Source: Sediminibacterium sp.
GTDB taxonomy: Bacteria; Bacteroidota; Bacteroidia; Chitinophagales; Chitinophagaceae
Direction: 5' to 3'
Length of the DNA: 5,886 nucleotides
Assembly (NCBI GenBank): GCA_030158535.1
Contig: JAOASV010000227.1
Coordinates: 1,453 to 7,338 of the forward strand
Shown: positions 4,386-5,886 of the stretch, in pieces
Layout: every line of letters starts with the position of its first letter
Numbering within the stretch: the first letter of the stretch is position 1
Notes under the pieces: generated by a model
Told to the model about the DNA's origin: nothing
Seen by the model: the letters and a program-made list of their open reading frames with translations, nothing else
The model's database searches: none
Made by a program: the position numbers and the translations under genes

Positions 4386-5886
4386 ATGAAACAACGAATC
4401 AAACATTTAATGCTCATCGTACTGGTTGGTGCTTTTTTTGTGAGTACCGCTCAAAAACCTACGGATGCAAAATTACCCACCGATTCAAAAGTTAAAATTG
4501 GCAAACTAGCCAACGGACTCACTTACTACATTAGAAAAAACGTTGAGCCTAAAAATAGAGCCGAGTTAAGACTTGTAGTAAATGCTGGTTCAACATTAGA
4601 AACAGAAAAACAAAGAGGCCTTGCGCACTTTGTAGAACACATGTGTTTTAATGGAACCAAAAATTTTAAAAAACAAGAATTAGTAGACTTCCTAGAAAAA
4701 AGCGGTGTTAATTTTGGTGCTGACTTAAATGCATACACAAGCTTTGATGAAACAGTGTACGAACTTCAAGTTCCTACCGATAGTCCAATGGTGTATAAAA
4801 AAGCCATGCAGGTTTTAGAAGACTGGGCGCATCAAGTAAGTTTTGATCCTTCAGAAATTGATAAAGAGCGTGGTGTTGTTACAGAAGAGTGGAGACTTGG
4901 TAGAGGTGCAGACGCGCGCCTTCGTGATAAATATTTCCCTGTTATTTTAAATGGTTCTCAATACGCTAAAAGACTTCCTATTGGCACCAAAGAAAGTATC
5001 AATGGAGCACCTTATAGTGAGCTTACTGGATTCTACAAAGATTGGTACCGCCCTAATTTACAAGCGGTGATTGTAGTTGGTGATATAGATGTTGCCGAAA
5101 CAGAAAAAATGATTCAAGCGCATTTTGGAAAACTCACCAACCCAGCAAATCCTAAACCACGCACTAAATTTGGCATCCCAGCATTTACAGATACCCGTAT
5201 TTCTATTTTAACAGATCCGGAGCAAGCTTACAATGTGCTTCAAATGTTTTACATGATCCCAGCTGTTAAAGAAGCAACCACCGAGGGAGAATACAGACAA
5301 GGCATAGTGCGCGAACTGTTTAACCAAATGATGAGTAGCCGCCTAGACGAACTTTCTCAAAAACCAGAAGCGCCATTTTTATTTGCGAGCAGCAGCTACG
5401 GCGAGTTTTTGGGAGACAAAGACGCTTTTACCCTTTTAGCCGTTCCTAAAACAGCAAAAGAAATGGATGCGGCTTTTAATGCCATCTTAACCGAAAATGA
5501 AAGAGTAAAGCAGTATGGCTTTGTTCAATCAGAACTAGACAGAGCGGTTAAAACCCTAATGTCTCGTATGGAAAATTCTTTCAAAGAAAAAGACAAAACA
5601 AAATCGGTTCAAATTTTACAAGAATACGTACGCAACTTTTTAAAAGGTGAAGCGATCCCTGGTATCGAAAAAGAATTTGAAATGTACCAGCGCTACCTTC
5701 CTACCATTGCTTTACAGGAAGTAAACGCACTTATTAATCAGTGGCTCAATGTAACAGGTAAAACTGTTTTAGTACTAGCTCCTGAAAAAGAAAAAGCTAA
5801 CTTAATGACAGAAGCGGGTATCAAAGCCATACTTGCTAAACCTATTGCTAAACTTAGCCCATACCAAGATAAAGTAGCTTCAGGAC
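4386..5886 (+). CDS. secreted M16 family zinc metallopeptidase, N-terminal part (cut by window edge)
   Basis: An open frame of 500 codons runs off the right edge without a stop. Residues 1-22 form a Sec signal peptide: basic KQRIKH, a hydrophobic core LMLIVLVGAFFV and VSTAQ near the cleavage site. The protein should therefore be exported to the periplasm or surface. The inverted zinc motif HFVEH (81-85) provides H81, E84 and H85. E161 in DKERGVVTEEWR (159-170) lies at the distance expected for the third ligand, and E168 is the other conserved glutamate. SFDETVYELQVP (119-130) follows the M16 N-domain pattern, and YSELTGFYKDWYRPN (210-224) with AVIVVGDID (227-235) marks entry to the inactive-type M16 C domain, which continues past residue 460. 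Bacteroidota relatives usually carry two such halves in about 930-960 residues, so roughly half is visible. It degrades peptides or unfolded segments. It starts 12 bases after the dioxygenase stop. Confidence 0.93.
   Translation, partial: MKQRIKHLMLIVLVGAFFVSTAQKPTDAKLPTDSKVKIGKLANGLTYYIRKNVEPKNRAELRLVVNAGSTLETEKQRGLAHFVEHMCFNGTKNFKKQELVDFLEKSGVNFGADLNAYTSFDETVYELQVPTDSPMVYKKAMQVLEDWAHQVSFDPSEIDKERGVVTEEWRLGRGADARLRDKYFPVILNGSQYAKRLPIGTKESINGAPYSELTGFYKDWYRPNLQAVIVVGDIDVAETEKMIQAHFGKLTNPANPKPRTKFGIPAFTDTRISILTDPEQAYNVLQMFYMIPAVKEATTEGEYRQGIVRELFNQMMSSRLDELSQKPEAPFLFASSSYGEFLGDKDAFTLLAVPKTAKEMDAAFNAILTENERVKQYGFVQSELDRAVKTLMSRMENSFKEKDKTKSVQILQEYVRNFLKGEAIPGIEKEFEMYQRYLPTIALQEVNALINQWLNVTGKTVLVLAPEKEKANLMTEAGIKAILAKPIAKLSPYQDKVASG

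Noticed and set aside
4526..4738. Minus-strand open frame of 70 codons
   Set aside because: It is antisense to the M16 zinc-motif region and has no features of its own.

Overview
This is an A+T-rich chromosomal window, most likely from a member of the Bacteroidota. The grounds are promoter-like TAnnTTTG boxes, the absence of Shine-Dalgarno sequences before every gene, a DPP IV-like S9 peptidase and a long secreted M16 peptidase with Sec signals, and a long-form (type 2) PyrF. I cannot support a genus. The window holds six protein genes, two of them cut by the window edges. I saw no RNA gene, CRISPR array, insertion sequence or phage feature, and no gene-free stretch over 130 bases.

Layout: the N-terminus of an exported S9/DPP IV-type peptidase lies on the minus strand (1-402). 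After a 127-base divergent intergenic region comes a plus-strand pair, kynureninase (530-1801) and, 10 bases later, a small cytosolic SGNH/GDSL hydrolase (1812-2417). This pair runs head-on into pyrF (minus, 2412-3224), and the two coding regions overlap in a 6-base palindrome that supplies both stop codons. pyrF shares an 84-base divergent region with tryptophan 2,3-dioxygenase (3309-4373, plus). Twelve bases later begins a secreted zinc M16 peptidase (4386 to the end), cut off at 500 residues.

Functional theme: the dioxygenase and kynureninase are two steps of the kynurenine route from tryptophan, which in Bacteroidota can feed de novo NAD synthesis through 3-hydroxyanthranilate and quinolinate, or yield anthranilate. 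The intervening formamidase and the 3-monooxygenase are not recognisable here. The SGNH hydrolase beside kynU is the only unassigned hydrolase available, so it is a testable but unproven formamidase candidate. Both kynurenine enzymes look closer to the animal enzymes than I would expect, judged from memory.

Most of the window is ordinary housekeeping and catabolic content, and I see no clear previously undescribed system. The points most worth checking are the possibly leaderless pyrF (and perhaps kynU) mRNA, the shared palindromic stop, the mixed substrate-pocket residues of KynU, and the SGNH hydrolase hypothesis.
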